Made by a program: the position numbers and the translations under genes
The notes under the pieces: model-generated
What the model saw: the letters and a program-made list of their open reading frames with translations, nothing else
The model's database searches: none
What the model was told of the DNA's origin: nothing
In this document: piece by piece, positions 32,132-39,955 of the stretch
Position numbering within the stretch: the first letter of the stretch is position 1
Layout of the letters: each line of letters begins with the position of its first letter
Source of the DNA: DALYDK01 sp031973215
GTDB lineage: Bacteria > Patescibacteriota > Saccharimonadia > Saccharimonadales > CAIOMD01
Direction: 5' to 3'
NCBI GenBank assembly: GCA_031973215.1
Contig: DALYDK010000001.1
Span: forward strand, 174,723 to 238,722
Length of the DNA stretch: 64,000 nucleotides

Positions 32132-32992
32132 CTAATTTATGCTGACGACTTTCTCTTCTGAAATGCGTTTTTTTGAAAAATTACCCCTTATAAAGAACAA
32201 TGACAAAAATCCAACTAGTGGCACCAGAATACCAGAAAAGCTAGCAACAATTGCAAATGGACCAACTGCACTTATTTCTGAACTAGTTATAGATCCTGTT
32301 TGAATAAACAAAGATGCATCGTATAGCCAATGTAGCAATATAGTCACCCACAAAAAACCTGTCACTCTTAGGCTTATGTACATGACAATACCGAACATAA
32401 ATGTAATAACTAATTGAACTGCAGTATTTGATAACGATTGGCCAGTTAGAATATTAGTAGAATGCATTAAACCAAAAACAAGTGATGATATAACAGCAAC
32501 CCAGAACTCCGATTTGCCGGATTCCCTTACCATTTTTACCATAAATCCACGAGTTAAAAGTTCTTCGGTAAAACCTACAAAAGCAGTCGCAATTAAAATA
32601 GCTATAATTACTGAAAAAGAAACTTTTGAATAGTCTGCACTTAAAAAGTGCCCAATAATATATAAACTAACAGCAATTGGGCCAATCCACATCCACTTAC
32701 TGCCCTTTACTGCTTGTCTTGAAAATAGAGGCTTAAGCCAACCTATAGCCGCTGCAAATCCTGCAAGTAAGACGCTGGTGATTGCAATAGGTAACATAAA
32801 ACCTTTATAGATATATTCTGGAACTGTTAATAGTTCACCCTCCGGTATATCTAGTTTTAGACCCCTGGCAACCAACTGACTAACGCCCAAGTAAACAATC
32901 ATATAGCCTACGGCAACAACTAACGCTTTCCACACTTTTGGTTTTTGGAAAAACTTAGGTGTCCTGCCCGAAGCACCATTTATTTCTTCCAT
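32132..32992 (-). CDS. CPBP family intramembrane metalloprotease
   Basis: The start at 32992 (MEEINGASGRTPKF) is selected because AAAGGAG lies seven bases upstream; a frame from 33046 would add 18 residues without a site. The 286 aa product has motif 1 FTEELLTRGFMV, motif 2 LVFGLMHSTN and motif 3 LHWLYDAS. It is first of the two minus-strand CPBP genes. The substrate is unknown. Confidence 0.88.
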   Translation of the reverse strand: MEEINGASGRTPKFFQKPKVWKALVVAVGYMIVYLGVSQLVARGLKLDIPEGELLTVPEYIYKGFMLPIAITSVLLAGFAAAIGWLKPLFSRQAVKGSKWMWIGPIAVSLYIIGHFLSADYSKVSFSVIIAILIATAFVGFTEELLTRGFMVKMVRESGKSEFWVAVISSLVFGLMHSTNILTGQSLSNTAVQLVITFMFGIVMYISLRVTGFLWVTILLHWLYDASLFIQTGSITSSEISAVGPFAIVASFSGILVPLVGFLSLFFIRGNFSKKRISEEKVVSIN

Positions 32993-33131
32993 TTTTACTC
33001 CTTTATATAGTAAATAAACAATATTTGAATTTCTGTTATAAATCAATATTGATTAAAGTTCGCATAAATTAAATAAATACAACAAATCAAAGGTTATTTT
33101 TGTTATGATAAATAAATAATAAGAGGTATAT

Positions 33132-33620
33132 ATGAAGAAATTATTAGTAAAAAGTAAATTTGGAATTGGTCGTGATTTTTCTGTTTACGATGATGAAAAT
33201 GCTGAGCATAAAGTATATTTCATAGATGCAAAAATGGGCTTTGGTACAAAGGCAGATATAAAAGATGCAAATGATAATATTTTGTATACAGCCAAAGGAA
33301 AAATTATTAATATTCCAAGGAAAATGGATTTCTTTACTCCAGACGGTAAGTCGGCAGCCCAGGTTGTTGCTAAGTTTTCTCCAATAAAATCTCGGCTAAC
33401 AATGACACTTGCAAATGGAGAAGTTTGGGAGCTGGCCGGTAACTTTGTTGGAAAAAGCTATAAGGTTATGAATGGCGACAAATTAGTATTAGAGATCGAT
33501 CAAAAATGGATTACTATCAGAGATAAGTATTTTGTAAATATCTCTGAGGATGTTGATATTCCACTAGCTCTAGGTCTTGTTTGGGCAGTAGATATCTGGC
33601 GTGAAGGCAAAAACAACTAG
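33132..33620 (+). CDS. LURP-one-related (LOR/tubby-like) protein
   Basis: The 162 aa protein is almost all beta strand: KFGIGRDFSVYDDENAEHKV, AKGKIINIPRKMDFFTPDG, and a C-terminal hydrophobic helix with IPLALGLVWAVDIW. This matches the LOR/scramblase-like 12-stranded barrel with a central helix. The family's role in bacteria is unclear; membrane association is possible. It has an AGAGGT site and stands alone between the CPBP genes and tRNA-Trp. Confidence 0.75.
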   Translation: MKKLLVKSKFGIGRDFSVYDDENAEHKVYFIDAKMGFGTKADIKDANDNILYTAKGKIINIPRKMDFFTPDGKSAAQVVAKFSPIKSRLTMTLANGEVWELAGNFVGKSYKVMNGDKLVLEIDQKWITIRDKYFVNISEDVDIPLALGLVWAVDIWREGKNN

Positions 33621-33670
33621 TAAGCATCCAAGCAGTAGCCAACAATCAAGTTAGCCTAATAACCGAATAT

Positions 33671-33693
33671 AAAAAATAGACGCCGTTGCGTCT
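33671..33693 (-). terminator. Terminator of tRNA-Trp
   Basis: AGACGC-CGTT-GCGTCT (33678-33693) is followed on the minus strand by ATTTTTT. It is 16 bases after the CCA end of tRNA-Trp. Confidence 0.75.
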
Positions 33694-33708
33694 CTAATAT
33701 GTCATTTT

Positions 33709-33784
33709 TGGCAGGGGAGACAGGACTTGAACCTGCGACACCCGGTTTTGGAGACCGGTGCTCTACCAACTGAGCTACTCCCCT
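33709..33784 (-). tRNA. tRNA-Trp (CCA)
   Basis: The minus strand folds as a standard cloverleaf: acceptor AGGGGAG/CTCCCCT, D arm GCTC/GAGC, anticodon arm CCGGT-CTCCAAA-ACCGG with anticodon CCA, T arm with GGTTCGAACC. The 3' CCA is encoded. The first 24 bases (plus two flanking) are repeated upstream at 33959-33984. Confidence 0.95.
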
Positions 33785-33786
33785 AT

Positions 33787-33984
33787 GTTTGGGTATTATA
33801 ATAAATTATTAGTTAATAACCAACATAAACTTACACCGGTCTGCCTGGAGACCGGGTCACCCGTCATTTTATTTTAAAATGCGTTCGACCCCTCCTCGGC
33901 TCGGTGGCGTTCGCCATCCGGGCTTCCGGCCTTGCAGACTGCTTTCAAGCAGTCTTCACTCTACCAACTGAGCTACTCCCCTAT
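33787..33984 (-). repeat. Duplicated 5' end of tRNA-Trp with GC-rich hairpin insert
   Basis: Bases 33959-33984 repeat 33761-33786 exactly (26 bp, the 5' end of tRNA-Trp plus flank). Between them lie 172 bases: first AT-rich, then a GC-rich block (about 33837-33956). The block has several hairpins, including AGACTGCTT/AAGCAGTCT with a 2-base loop and a GGTGGCG/CGCCATC stem. It also holds a fragment resembling the Trp anticodon arm (33836-33859). The downstream acceptor strand is missing, so no cloverleaf forms. This looks like a tRNA-derived duplication or the remnant of an insertion; no open frame is present. Confidence 0.6.
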
Positions 33985-34064
33985 CAACAAGTATTATATT
34001 AATAATTTCATTTTTGGCAAAAAGATTTGCATAAGCTTAACCAACATATATAAACTAAAATAAT

Positions 34065-34829
34065 ATGGATTTTAGTGTTGGCGTACAAATTTTTGCTGAA
34101 TCACCCAAGCTAGTTGGACAGTTTGAATTTCCTCTTATTTATAATCTTCTGGCTACTTTCTTATTCGCACTAACCGGAGTAATTCTAGCCACAAAAAGAG
34201 GTTATGACCTTATTGGAGTTGGTATTTTAGCATTAATTACTGGTGCCGGTGGCGGTTTGATTCGTGATGGAATCTTCTTGCAGCAAGGGCCGGTATTATT
34301 TATACAATCACCTCAATTTATATTGGCTGTATTTTATGCTGTTCTGATTGGATCATTTGCTTACCATGTAGTTAAAAAATTTAATGTACTTTTTTATACT
34401 GCAGATGCTTTAGGTTTGGGAATTTATGGAATTATTGGAGCCCAAATGACCCTCAACGCCGGCCTAGGAAATATGGCAGCTATAATTGTTGGTTTCTCTA
34501 GTGCAATTGGCGGTGGAATGATTCGCGATGTACTTATTAGACGTGAGCCGGTAATATTCTTTCCCGGGCAATATTATGCCTTAGCTGCATTAATTGGTAT
34601 TGTAATCTTTTTAATCCTAGCAACCGAAATGGAAATTAATGCTCAAATTGCTGCCGTGATTGCCATAGGTATAACATTTATTTTACGACTTGCGGCTATT
34701 CGTTTTGACCTAAGAAGTAAGCCGCTTGCAGATTTTGCCGATGTCAACAGAGACCAGTTTTTTCATTTTGTAGAAAGCTTAAAGCCAGTAGTTAAAAAGG
34801 TTCGTAAAAAAGCCAAGAAAAAAAATTAA
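34065..34829 (+). CDS. TRIC-type channel / UPF0126 membrane protein
   Basis: The 254 aa protein has seven membrane helices as two triple-helix repeats. The repeated family motifs are visible: ITGAGGGLIRDGIF in repeat one and SSAIGGGMIRDVLI in repeat two, with LTGVILATKRGYD and ADALGLGIYGIIGAQ. Prokaryotic TRIC proteins conduct K+/Na+; some relatives have been linked to glycine uptake. The C-terminus is strongly basic. The stop overlaps the convergent phosphoribosyltransferase gene by four bases. Confidence 0.88.
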   Translation: MDFSVGVQIFAESPKLVGQFEFPLIYNLLATFLFALTGVILATKRGYDLIGVGILALITGAGGGLIRDGIFLQQGPVLFIQSPQFILAVFYAVLIGSFAYHVVKKFNVLFYTADALGLGIYGIIGAQMTLNAGLGNMAAIIVGFSSAIGGGMIRDVLIRREPVIFFPGQYYALAALIGIVIFLILATEMEINAQIAAVIAIGITFILRLAAIRFDLRSKPLADFADVNRDQFFHFVESLKPVVKKVRKKAKKKN

Positions 34830-35512
34830 GCTAAGTTATTCTGGTTCCAATTAAGAATGATATTGTTAAGTATTTCTATGGTTTCTTTTGTGCTTGGTAG
34901 TTTGTTGTCGTTATAAAAATGATTAATTTCTAGAGTGGTTTCTACCGGGCTTAAGCAAATTAGCTCATCTGCCAAAATATGCATTCTGTCTATAGCCTTT
35001 ACAGAAGCTATTGGTGTAACCATAATTAGTTTTTTGATAGCTATTTTTTTTAGATACTCATATGCCATGTCAAAAGCAGTGCCGTTCAGGGCGCCATCAC
35101 TAACCACAATAACAGCTCTGTTTCTAAAATAATTTTCGTTAATTTCACCGCCCTGCGCCAGAGCTACATTTAATTCATGAAAAGCCTGTCTTTTAGACTC
35201 TTCTATAAAGCCTCTGTATTCAGAGTCAAATTCTTCTAGTTCTCCTGCGGAGAAATTATTGTTATAAACAAAACCCCCATTGGCATTTATGCTACCTATA
35301 ATTGTTTTGCCGTCTGGTAAGTAAATATCTTTGACCATTAATATGGCAATAAGCGAATGCAGTGCTTTGGCTATTTCTGCCCCAACTAAAATTGAACCTT
35401 GCGATAGGGCTAATACAATAGTGTCTTCGAACCTATACTTTTCGAACAAATTTCTAGCAAGCAATAGTCCCGCTTGTTTACGATTAACAAAATAATGGTT
35501 TTGGTTTTGCAT
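34826..35512 (-). CDS. Phosphoribosyltransferase-fold protein, PRPP loop altered
   Basis: The 228 aa protein resembles type I phosphoribosyltransferases of the ComF/DUF-like kind: LALSQGSILVGAEIAKAL, LMVKDIYLPD and AVIVVSDGALNGTAFDMA. The last corresponds to the PRPP-binding loop, where families usually have DD and TG; here SD and NG replace them, so catalysis is doubtful. The function is unknown. It lies 30 bases downstream of typA on the same strand. Confidence 0.65.
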   Translation of the reverse strand: MQNQNHYFVNRKQAGLLLARNLFEKYRFEDTIVLALSQGSILVGAEIAKALHSLIAILMVKDIYLPDGKTIIGSINANGGFVYNNNFSAGELEEFDSEYRGFIEESKRQAFHELNVALAQGGEINENYFRNRAVIVVSDGALNGTAFDMAYEYLKKIAIKKLIMVTPIASVKAIDRMHILADELICLSPVETTLEINHFYNDNKLPSTKETIEILNNIILNWNQNNLA

Positions 35513-35542
35513 TGGTTATATTATATAGCGAATAATCGTAAG

Positions 35543-37372
35543 TTATTTATCTTTTTTTGCTGCTCTTTTTCGCTTATTGTGATCTAGCTCTTTTTTTCTA
35601 ATACGAAGTGACTCTGGCGTAACTTCAAGTAGTTCATCTTCTTCAATAAAGTCTAATGACTGCTCTAGGCTTAATTCTAGCGCTGGTGTAAGCTGAACGG
35701 TTCCATCGCTACTTTTTGAACGCATATTAGTTAGGTGCTTTTCTTTAACGATATTTATTTCAAGATCATCACTTCTATTGTATAGGCCTACAACTTGGCC
35801 TGCGTAAACTTTTTCGCCGGGTTTAATAAATAGTACTCCTCTGTCTTCTGCTGACTGAAGCGAATATGCGGTAGCTACTCCAGATTCCCAGGCAACTAAT
35901 GCGCCGTTTCTTGTTTTATTTAGCTTAACCACAGAAGGCTTATACGAATCGAATAGTGAATATACCTGAGCCGTTCCCTTAGTTCCGGTTAATATTTCGT
36001 TAGAAATACCAATAAGAGCTCTGGTTGCTATTTTATATTCAATTTGAGTTTGCCCATTACCTAGAGGTTCTTGATGTATTTGTTCGGCTCTTCTGAGCCC
36101 AAAAATTGACTGTACCGTACCTACAAAAGCATCATCTACAACCACAGTTACCTGTTCATATGGTTCGTGTTCTTGCCCATCAATTATTTTGGTAACTACA
36201 GTTGGTCGGCCCACTTCAAATTCAAAACCCTCTCGTCTCATTGTTTCTATTAGGACGCTTAAATGTAATTCTCCTCGACCACTTATTAAAAATCCTATTC
36301 CGTGCTCTTCAACTTTAAGACCAATGTTGGTTTCTAGCTCTTGCTTTAATCTATCGGCTATTTGCCTACTTGTACTGAATTTTGCTTCAGTACCTTTAAA
36401 TGGAGAAGAATTAGGTTGAAGTGATATTTTTATAGTTGGTTCTTCAATTTCAATGTATTCAATTTGCCCCGAAAAATCTTCTGAGGCAATAGTATCTCCA
36501 ATTTTCGCATCAGCCAAACCTGTGACTGCAACAATATCACCAGCTACAGCTAGGTCGATTTGTCCCTTTTGCAGTCCCTGGCTTTTAAAAATCTTGTCTA
36601 TTTTACTATTAGTGACAGTTCCATCTTGGTTAATTATTTTAACGATTTGGTTACTTTTAATCTGACCGTCACTAATTCTTCCAATAGCATATTTTCCTAG
36701 GAAATTATCCCACTCCAGTGCCGTAACCAACATATGGAAAGGTTTGCTGGCGTCACCGCTTGGGTGAGGAACGGAACTTAAGATTGTATCTAATATCGGC
36801 TCCATATTGGCGTCAGATTCTATATTGTCTGGTATATTCAGCCACGCTCTGCCTTCTTTGCCTACTGCATAAATTGTCTTATAGTGTAACTGCTCTTCAT
36901 TTTTTGCCAGTTCAAGAAACAAATTCGCAGTTTCGTCTTCAACTCTGGCTATGTCAGCATCTGATTTATCTATTTTATTTATCACAACTATTGGAATAAG
37001 GTTGTTCTCTAAGGCCTTTTTTAATACAAATTTAGTCTGAGGCATTGGGCCCTCTTTGGCATCTACAATAAGCAAACAGCCGTCTGCCATATTTATAGTT
37101 CGCTCTACTTCGCCACTAAAATCAGCATGACCCGGCGTGTCTACAATATTAATTCTATAATCACCATAGTTAATTGCCGTTTGCTTAGCCTTTATAGTAA
37201 TGCCCCTTTCTCTTTCTTGATCATTACTATCAAGAATTAGTGTCTGGGACATTTCGGCTTGGTTATCTCTAAATACTTTTGTTTGCTTAAGAAGAGCATC
37301 AACAATGGTCGTTTTCCCATGGTCGACATGCGCAATAATAGCAATGTTTCTGATGTTCTTAGTTTCTTGCAT
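35543..37372 (-). CDS. typA: Ribosome-associated GTPase TypA/BipA
   Basis: TypA is an EF-G-like translational GTPase needed for ribosome assembly and stress growth. G1 is AHVDHGKTTIVDALL, switch region RERGITIKAKQT, G3 VDTPGHADF, G4 VINKIDK. The C-terminal domain shows GRGELHLSVLIETMRREGFE and KLNKTRNGALVAWESG. At 609 aa the length is normal. The GTPase motifs are intact. Confidence 0.97.
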   Translation of the reverse strand: MQETKNIRNIAIIAHVDHGKTTIVDALLKQTKVFRDNQAEMSQTLILDSNDQERERGITIKAKQTAINYGDYRINIVDTPGHADFSGEVERTINMADGCLLIVDAKEGPMPQTKFVLKKALENNLIPIVVINKIDKSDADIARVEDETANLFLELAKNEEQLHYKTIYAVGKEGRAWLNIPDNIESDANMEPILDTILSSVPHPSGDASKPFHMLVTALEWDNFLGKYAIGRISDGQIKSNQIVKIINQDGTVTNSKIDKIFKSQGLQKGQIDLAVAGDIVAVTGLADAKIGDTIASEDFSGQIEYIEIEEPTIKISLQPNSSPFKGTEAKFSTSRQIADRLKQELETNIGLKVEEHGIGFLISGRGELHLSVLIETMRREGFEFEVGRPTVVTKIIDGQEHEPYEQVTVVVDDAFVGTVQSIFGLRRAEQIHQEPLGNGQTQIEYKIATRALIGISNEILTGTKGTAQVYSLFDSYKPSVVKLNKTRNGALVAWESGVATAYSLQSAEDRGVLFIKPGEKVYAGQVVGLYNRSDDLEINIVKEKHLTNMRSKSSDGTVQLTPALELSLEQSLDFIEEDELLEVTPESLRIRKKELDHNKRKRAAKKDK

Positions 37373-37525
37373 AATTTGTGATTTTGGTCACATTTTTAAC
37401 CAAATATAATCTAATCTGATATATTTTAACATATAATTTAAAATTTCTCATCTACAAAAAGGTTGTGCTTGATGTTAAATTACAGATATACTTAAACAGT
37501 AAAAAAGAGAGAAAAAAATAAATAT

Positions 37526-38737
37526 ATGAAAGTATTAATGTTAGGGTGGGAACTTCCTCCTCATAACAGCGGAGGGTTAGGAGTAGCTTGTTTTCATATG
37601 TGCAAAGCACTTTCGAAACAATCTGTTGATATTGAATTCATAGTGCCATACACAGATAAGCACTTTGATATTGATTTTATGAAAGTTAATCCTGCTATTC
37701 CCCAATCAGCCAAAGAAGTCAAAAAGAGCGGTATGGCTTACGACAGTTTTATGTATGAATATACAGATGGAACAACAGAGTCCGTAAGTCTTTTTGAACA
37801 AGTTAAAAATTATGCCGATAGAGTAGAAAAATTAGCAGTTCTAGGAGATTATGACATTATTCACGCACATGATTGGTTAACTTTTAGAGCCGCTCTAAGA
37901 GCCAAGGAAGTTACCGGAAAACCACTTGTAGTGCATGTGCACGCTACAGAATTTGATAGAGCCGGCGGAAAGACCGGCAACCCAATGGTTCACGAAATAG
38001 AATATTTAGGTCTACTACTCGCAGATAGAATATTTGCAGTTAGTCAGCTTACAAAAGATATTATTGTCAAAGAATACGGTATTCCATCAGACAAAATAGA
38101 AGTAGTTCATAATAGCATTGATATTAATTTATATGAAAATATCGACGAAGATAATGCTTATAAATTCTTAACTAAAATGAAAAATAACGGCTATAGGGTA
38201 GTTTCTAACATAGGCAGGTTAACAGTTCAAAAAGGTCTTTATAATCTACTCCAAGCAGCAAAAAAAGTATTAGACAAAAATCCGAAAACAATCTTTTTAA
38301 TTGTAGGATCCGGTGAGCAGTATTTGGAACTATTAGAGCTAGCTGCTGAACTAGGAATTTCGAAAAATGTTATTTTTACAGATTTTCAAAGAGGCAAAAA
38401 CTTAAGAGATGCTTTTAAAATTGCAGATTTGTTTGTCATGCCTAGCGTTTCAGAGCCTTTTGGCTTGACTACTTTAGAGGCAATAGGCTACGGAACCCCT
38501 GCCCTTGTTAGCAAACAATCTGGCGTAGCGGAAGTAATGACTAATTTACTGAAAGTAGATTTTTGGGATATTGACGAAATGGCAAACCAAATATCAGCAG
38601 TTGTAAGTTACGATACATTAAGAGACGAACTGTACAGTCAAAGTTATAAAGAATTTGCTAGACTTACCTGGGATCACGCTGCCAGCAAGATAGTAAGTCA
38701 TTATCAACGACATGCTAATTTAGTGGGGGCCAGATAA
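37526..38737 (+). CDS. GT4-family glycosyltransferase, glycogen-synthase-like
   Basis: The 403 aa protein begins with MKVLMLGWELPPHNSGGLG, the pattern of archaeal-type glycogen synthases and related GT4/GT5 enzymes. It carries DIIHAHDWLTFRAA, VVHNSIDINLY, NIGRLTVQKGLYNLLQAAK and the donor site SEPFGLTTLEAIGYG with the E-x7-E pattern. It likely elongates an alpha-1,4-glucan from a nucleotide-glucose. The stop overlaps the GH57 start by one base. A TATACT box and TTGTGC-like -35 lie about 40 bases upstream. Confidence 0.85.
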   Translation: MKVLMLGWELPPHNSGGLGVACFHMCKALSKQSVDIEFIVPYTDKHFDIDFMKVNPAIPQSAKEVKKSGMAYDSFMYEYTDGTTESVSLFEQVKNYADRVEKLAVLGDYDIIHAHDWLTFRAALRAKEVTGKPLVVHVHATEFDRAGGKTGNPMVHEIEYLGLLLADRIFAVSQLTKDIIVKEYGIPSDKIEVVHNSIDINLYENIDEDNAYKFLTKMKNNGYRVVSNIGRLTVQKGLYNLLQAAKKVLDKNPKTIFLIVGSGEQYLELLELAAELGISKNVIFTDFQRGKNLRDAFKIADLFVMPSVSEPFGLTTLEAIGYGTPALVSKQSGVAEVMTNLLKVDFWDIDEMANQISAVVSYDTLRDELYSQSYKEFARLTWDHAASKIVSHYQRHANLVGAR

Positions 38738-39954
38738 TGAAGCAGGCTATTTGTTTATATCTTCATGTCCACCAACCATATCGCATTAAACACTACACTG
38801 TTTTTTCTGCAGGTAATGATCACAGTTATTTCAATGACTTTACTCCTAATGCACTTACTAACAATGAATTTATTATTGATAAAGTTTCAGCTAAATCATA
38901 CATTCCCACCAATGCAGTTTTATTAGAGATGCTTAATAAGTATCCAGATTTTAAAGTTAGTATTTCTATAACTGGCACAATAATCGAACAATTCGAACAG
39001 TGGGCTCCAGAAGTGCTAGATAGCTTCAAGCAAATTGTTAGTACCGGTAGAGTTGAGATTGTTGCCGAAACCTATCATCACTCTTTAGCATTTTTCTACT
39101 CCAAATCCGAGTTTGAAGCTCAGGTTAAAATGCATAAAGAAAAGGTAGAACAAGTTTTTGGAGTCACCCCAACCGTTTTCCGAAACACTGAACTTAGTTA
39201 TAACAACGACCTTGCCTACTGGGCCGATCAAGCTGGATACAAAGGTATAATTACTGAAGGCTGGGATCCAATCCTAGGCTGGAGAAGTCCTAATTTTGTC
39301 TATAGGCCTTCTTACACAGACAATATCAGGTTGCTAATGAAGAATTACAAATTAAGCGACGATATGGCCTTTAGATTCGGCAATAAAGAATGGGAAGAGC
39401 ACCCGCTAACCACAGAAAAATTTGTGAATTGGATGGGCGCCTCAATGGATAATGCGCAGGTATTTAACCTTTTTATGGATTACGAAACTTTCGGCGAACA
39501 CCAATGGGCAGACACTGGTATATTTGATTTCTTAAGAGCTTTACCCGATGCTTGGCACAATTCAAGAGAAGATAGAACCTTTATGACATTAACAGAAGCT
39601 ATTGATTATTATGAACCAGTTGACTTTGTAGATGTACCAAATACCATTACATGGGCGGATAACGAAAGAGATCTTACTGCCTGGCTAGGCAACCCAATGC
39701 AGCATAATGCTATTTTAGCTCTTTACAGTCTAGAAGATTCAATAATTAATTCAGGCGACTGGCAATTAATTGAAGATTGGCGAAAACTGCAAACAAGTGA
39801 CCATTTTTATTACATGTGCACTAAGTGGTTTAACGACGGCGATGTCCATGCATATTTCAGCCCATATGACTCACCTTATGAAGCTTTCACCAATTTTATG
39901 AACTCTTACCAAGATATTAGGTATAGGTTAGCTGAGAAAGGTTTGGATTCATAA
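38737..39954 (+). CDS. Glycoside hydrolase family 57
   Basis: The 405 aa protein carries the GH57 regions in order: LHVHQPYRI (motif 1), ETYHHSL (motif 2), FRNTELSYNN with the nucleophile glutamate (motif 3) and MDYETFGEHQW with the acid/base aspartate (motif 4). Family members are alpha-amylases, branching enzymes or 4-alpha-glucanotransferases that act with retention. It has no signal peptide, so it acts on internal glucan. It is in the middle of a three-gene operon and ends two bases before GH15. Confidence 0.92.
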   Translation: MKQAICLYLHVHQPYRIKHYTVFSAGNDHSYFNDFTPNALTNNEFIIDKVSAKSYIPTNAVLLEMLNKYPDFKVSISITGTIIEQFEQWAPEVLDSFKQIVSTGRVEIVAETYHHSLAFFYSKSEFEAQVKMHKEKVEQVFGVTPTVFRNTELSYNNDLAYWADQAGYKGIITEGWDPILGWRSPNFVYRPSYTDNIRLLMKNYKLSDDMAFRFGNKEWEEHPLTTEKFVNWMGASMDNAQVFNLFMDYETFGEHQWADTGIFDFLRALPDAWHNSREDRTFMTLTEAIDYYEPVDFVDVPNTITWADNERDLTAWLGNPMQHNAILALYSLEDSIINSGDWQLIEDWRKLQTSDHFYYMCTKWFNDGDVHAYFSPYDSPYEAFTNFMNSYQDIRYRLAEKGLDS

Positions 39955-39955
39955 A

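Noticed and set aside
33836..33984. A second functional tRNA (Trp- or Ser-like)
   Set aside because: The 5' half is perfect, but there is no matching acceptor 3' strand, no encoded CCA and the anticodon stem has the wrong length and loop size.
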